A stretch of 64,000 bases of DNA, from NCBI GenBank assembly GCA_027487485.1, contig JAIYDN010000042.1, positions 1 through 64,000 of the forward strand. Reading direction: 5' to 3'. This document shows, one piece after another, positions 62,421 through 64,000 of this stretch (positions within the stretch are counted from its first letter, which is position 1; each line of letters opens with the position of its first letter). Source of the stretch: Planctomycetaceae bacterium. GTDB taxonomy: Bacteria; Planctomycetota; Planctomycetia; Pirellulales; Pirellulaceae. Made by a program: the position numbers and the translations under genes. The notes below the pieces were generated by a model. It was not told the DNA's origin. It ran no database searches and was given only the letters and a program-made list of their open reading frames with translations.

Positions 62421-63292
62421 ACCAAACTTGGCTCTTCTTCAATCGGTGGTTCCGCAACCAATTCAGGCTTCGAGAAGCTCAGGATGTAATCGGCGGATCT
62501 GGACGCTTTCGTTGCAGCATCAAAAAGAGCTTTGGGATCATTCTTGAGTGCGGAAATCCAACTTTGAATGTACGCCTTGGTGTTCTTCAAATCATCCAGA
62601 TATGGAATTCCGGTGGCGGCCATGAGGTACGAACTAGCCAATTCTGCCCTCAGTTCGTTTTGGGCATAGCTTCCATTGACTCCAAGCCTTGATTCTGTCC
62701 AATGTCCGAGTTCGTGATAAACGGTCGATGCATAAGTCTCAAAGGAATCAAATCGACCAACGTCGGGCATCACGATCTTGTCTTCGCTTGGAATGTACGC
62801 ACAAAATTCAAAGCCATGTTCGATTTTTGCGTTTGTGGCATTCACAACCAAATCAAACTCGGTACGATCAGCTACAAAACTCTTCAGTTCTGGTTTTGCA
62901 TTGAATCGGTTCACAACTTCGCCTTCAGCTTGAGCGATGTTGAAAACCGACCAACTTCTGAGAATGGGAAAGGTCTTTTCTTCGCCATCGACTTCTTTTT
63001 TGATTTGAGTCCAGAAAACAATCTGAGTTGCCTTAGAACCTTTCTTGATCTTGGCTCCGATGGAACGCCATTGATTGAAGGTTGCCCAATAGGAGATCGG
63101 GAAGTTGTTCTTCTGTTCGGCAATGAACAACAAGATGGGATTGATACCTGAATACGGGCGTTTGGAAACAAAATTGGTCGGGAATCTTGGTCCATCAATT
63201 GACACCCAAGGTTTACGCCACGGAATCTTTCCATTGTTCAAGGATTCGATGATTGAGCTTGTGATCTGGCTTCGGAGTTCTGTTGGGGACAT
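62417..63292 (-). CDS. ardC: ArdC-family antirestriction protein
   Basis: 291 residues from ATG 63292. N-terminal ssDNA-binding ArdC domain: LRSQITSSIIESLNNGKIPW, RKPWVS, NFVSKRPYSGINPILLF, YWATFNQWRSIGAKIKKGSK, ATQIVFWTQIKKE; C-terminal zincin: TVYHELGHWTESRLGVNGSY and the following ELRAELASSYLM. ArdC proteins protect incoming mobile DNA from host restriction. Motif at 63333. The frame reaches 63505 without homology. Confidence 0.9.
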   Translation of the reverse strand: MSPTELRSQITSSIIESLNNGKIPWRKPWVSIDGPRFPTNFVSKRPYSGINPILLFIAEQKNNFPISYWATFNQWRSIGAKIKKGSKATQIVFWTQIKKEVDGEEKTFPILRSWSVFNIAQAEGEVVNRFNAKPELKSFVADRTEFDLVVNATNAKIEHGFEFCAYIPSEDKIVMPDVGRFDSFETYASTVYHELGHWTESRLGVNGSYAQNELRAELASSYLMAATGIPYLDDLKNTKAYIQSWISALKNDPKALFDAATKASRSADYILSFSKPELVAEPPIEEEPSLV

Positions 63293-63332
63293 GCTCGGTT
63301 CCTTTTGATGAAAGAGGTTTACGAGCAATGGG

Positions 63333-63348
63333 GGGTACAATGGGTCTA
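63333..63348 (-). promoter_or_regulatory. Recurrent promoter-like motif (63333)
   Basis: Plus GGGTACAATGGGTCTA; 40 bp before the ardC ATG. Confidence 0.6.
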
Positions 63349-63921
63349 TTAGGCTTTCCTTCGCTTCACAGAAATATTCGGTGTTGTTTCTTGGTTGTGA
63401 GCCAGCTTCACAACAAACTCGGCGTTGAGGCGTACCGTTTTGGGTTAGACTTTTAGACTTGGTGGCAATCGAAGCAGCCCATCTGTCATTGCTCAAGTTG
63501 ACCAACTTGGTTATTAACCCTTTGCTTCATCCAAATTCCCAATGGTTGGTTCGTGGTGGTGACAAGTTTGAAATCTGTCAAACTGTCAACGCAACCATCC
63601 CTGACACCTCGAGACAATCTCGGTTATTAACCAACAACTTCATAGAAAACTTAGGGAGATTGGTTCACAGAAAAATCGAAGCGATGATGTTGGTTGCTGC
63701 CTTTTTCCATTCTGTCAAAGTGTCAAATGCCATCGACACCAAAAAACAGTTCAGACCGTTGCTTGTTTTTTCTCCCATCACTTCCCATCATTGTCACACA
63801 AATTGTTTTGGGACAACGACTTATGACTGTCACGGTTTGTCTCGTCACAAAAGCTTGGTGGTAATTAATCGGTTGAAAGCCAGAAGCATTGCCGTTATTA
63901 ACCCTTCGTTCTGTACTCAAA
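63349..63921. other. Repeat-rich intergenic region, possible origin or control region
   Basis: About 570 bp without a supported gene. It holds three copies of GTTATTAACC (63510, 63623, 63894 area; the first and third extend to CCCTT), two copies of TCTGTCAAASTGTCAA (63574 and 63711) and a perfect inverted repeat CAAGTTG-AC-CAACTTG (63494-63509). A 31-codon open frame without a start, ending in the TAA next to the motif at 63333, may be a gene remnant. Confidence 0.5.
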
Positions 63922-64000
63922 TCATCTGAGTTCGGGCTGATTTGCAAACAATGCTTCAACCCAATCAGTTAATTCCCATCCCGACCGTCCCCCCCTGCGT
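63922..64000 (-). CDS. C-terminal end of a gene entering from the right
   Basis: From the right edge to TGA at 63922-63924 the minus strand reads QGGRSGWELTDWVEALFANQ and PELR. This looks like a protein C-terminus; too short to identify. Confidence 0.35.
   Translation of the reverse strand, partial: RRGGRSGWELTDWVEALFANQPELR

Noticed and set aside
1-64000. CRISPR arrays, tRNA or rRNA genes, intact insertion sequences
   Set aside because: None recognised by eye: no regular spacer-repeat arrays, no cloverleaf with CCA-adjacent end, no transposase.

Overview
The window looks like chromosomal or plasmid-borne accessory DNA of a planctomycete, probably of the Pirellulaceae/Rhodopirellula kind. 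The reasons are an ECF-type sigma factor translationally coupled to a Ser/Thr kinase carrying LRR and TPR repeats, GYF_2-domain membrane proteins, DUF1572/DinB proteins, moderate GC and few strong Shine-Dalgarno sites. This is a judgement from gene content only. No rRNA, tRNA, CRISPR array or intact IS element was seen.

Layout. (1) 1-380: an edge-truncated ComM (Mg-chelatase-like ATPase) fragment meets a small excisionase-like HTH reading frame and a thermonuclease gene, a likely island boundary. (2) 0.4-15 kb: a cargo zone of single genes, many possibly stress or defence related (DUF3883 nuclease-like, EEP phosphatase, NADAR, HNH nuclease), with DinB, NTF2, cupin, methyltransferase, PQQ-propeller and alpha-carbonic-anhydrase genes. 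(3) 14.4-16.1 kb: an XRE regulator and a diadenylate-cyclase-like (DAC) protein, divergent from (4) 16.1-30.6 kb, a class 1 DISARM operon (drmD, a PIN/zinc-ribbon gene, drmMI, drmA, drmB, drmC). (5) 30.6-34.1 kb: a tightly coupled three-gene cassette of a pAgo N-lobe/APAZ-like protein, a catalytically degenerate MID-PIWI Argonaute and a separate SIR2 protein, on the same strand and only 78 bp after drmC. (6) 34.1-39.5 kb: a membrane lipase, a dGTPase-family protein lacking key HD residues, a protein with an AbiJ-like N-terminus and a TIR/deoxyribosyltransferase-like C-terminus, and unknowns. (7) 39.5-43.2 kb: a tandem duplication of a small gene with its promoter, plus hypotheticals. (8) 43.3-51.4 kb: a sigma factor-kinase-secreted protein operon flanked by two GYF_2 proteins. 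(9) 51.7-63.4 kb: a mobile-element backbone, nearly all on the minus strand: a five-gene overlapping operon with thioredoxin and a zincin, a GHKL-ATPase-like protein, a tyrosine recombinase with an HTH partner, a RuvB-like AAA+ ATPase, plasmid-type small proteins and ArdC antirestriction protein. (10) 63.35-64.0 kb: a non-coding repeat-rich region and the tail of a gene entering from the right.

The most striking regulatory feature is a short element, minus-strand consensus TAGACCYATTGTACCC, found about 20-60 bp in front of most genes in region 9 and also before the duplicated genes of region 7; a divergent pair sits between the sigma factor and its GYF neighbour. It looks like a shared promoter/operator. 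Two copies precede no obvious same-strand gene, and one of these (62405) marks a candidate ncRNA. The main candidates for undescribed biology are the PIN/Zn-ribbon-augmented DISARM with a divergent XRE-DAC pair, the split pAgo plus stand-alone SIR2 cassette fused onto the DISARM locus, and the motif-driven gene-cassette array.
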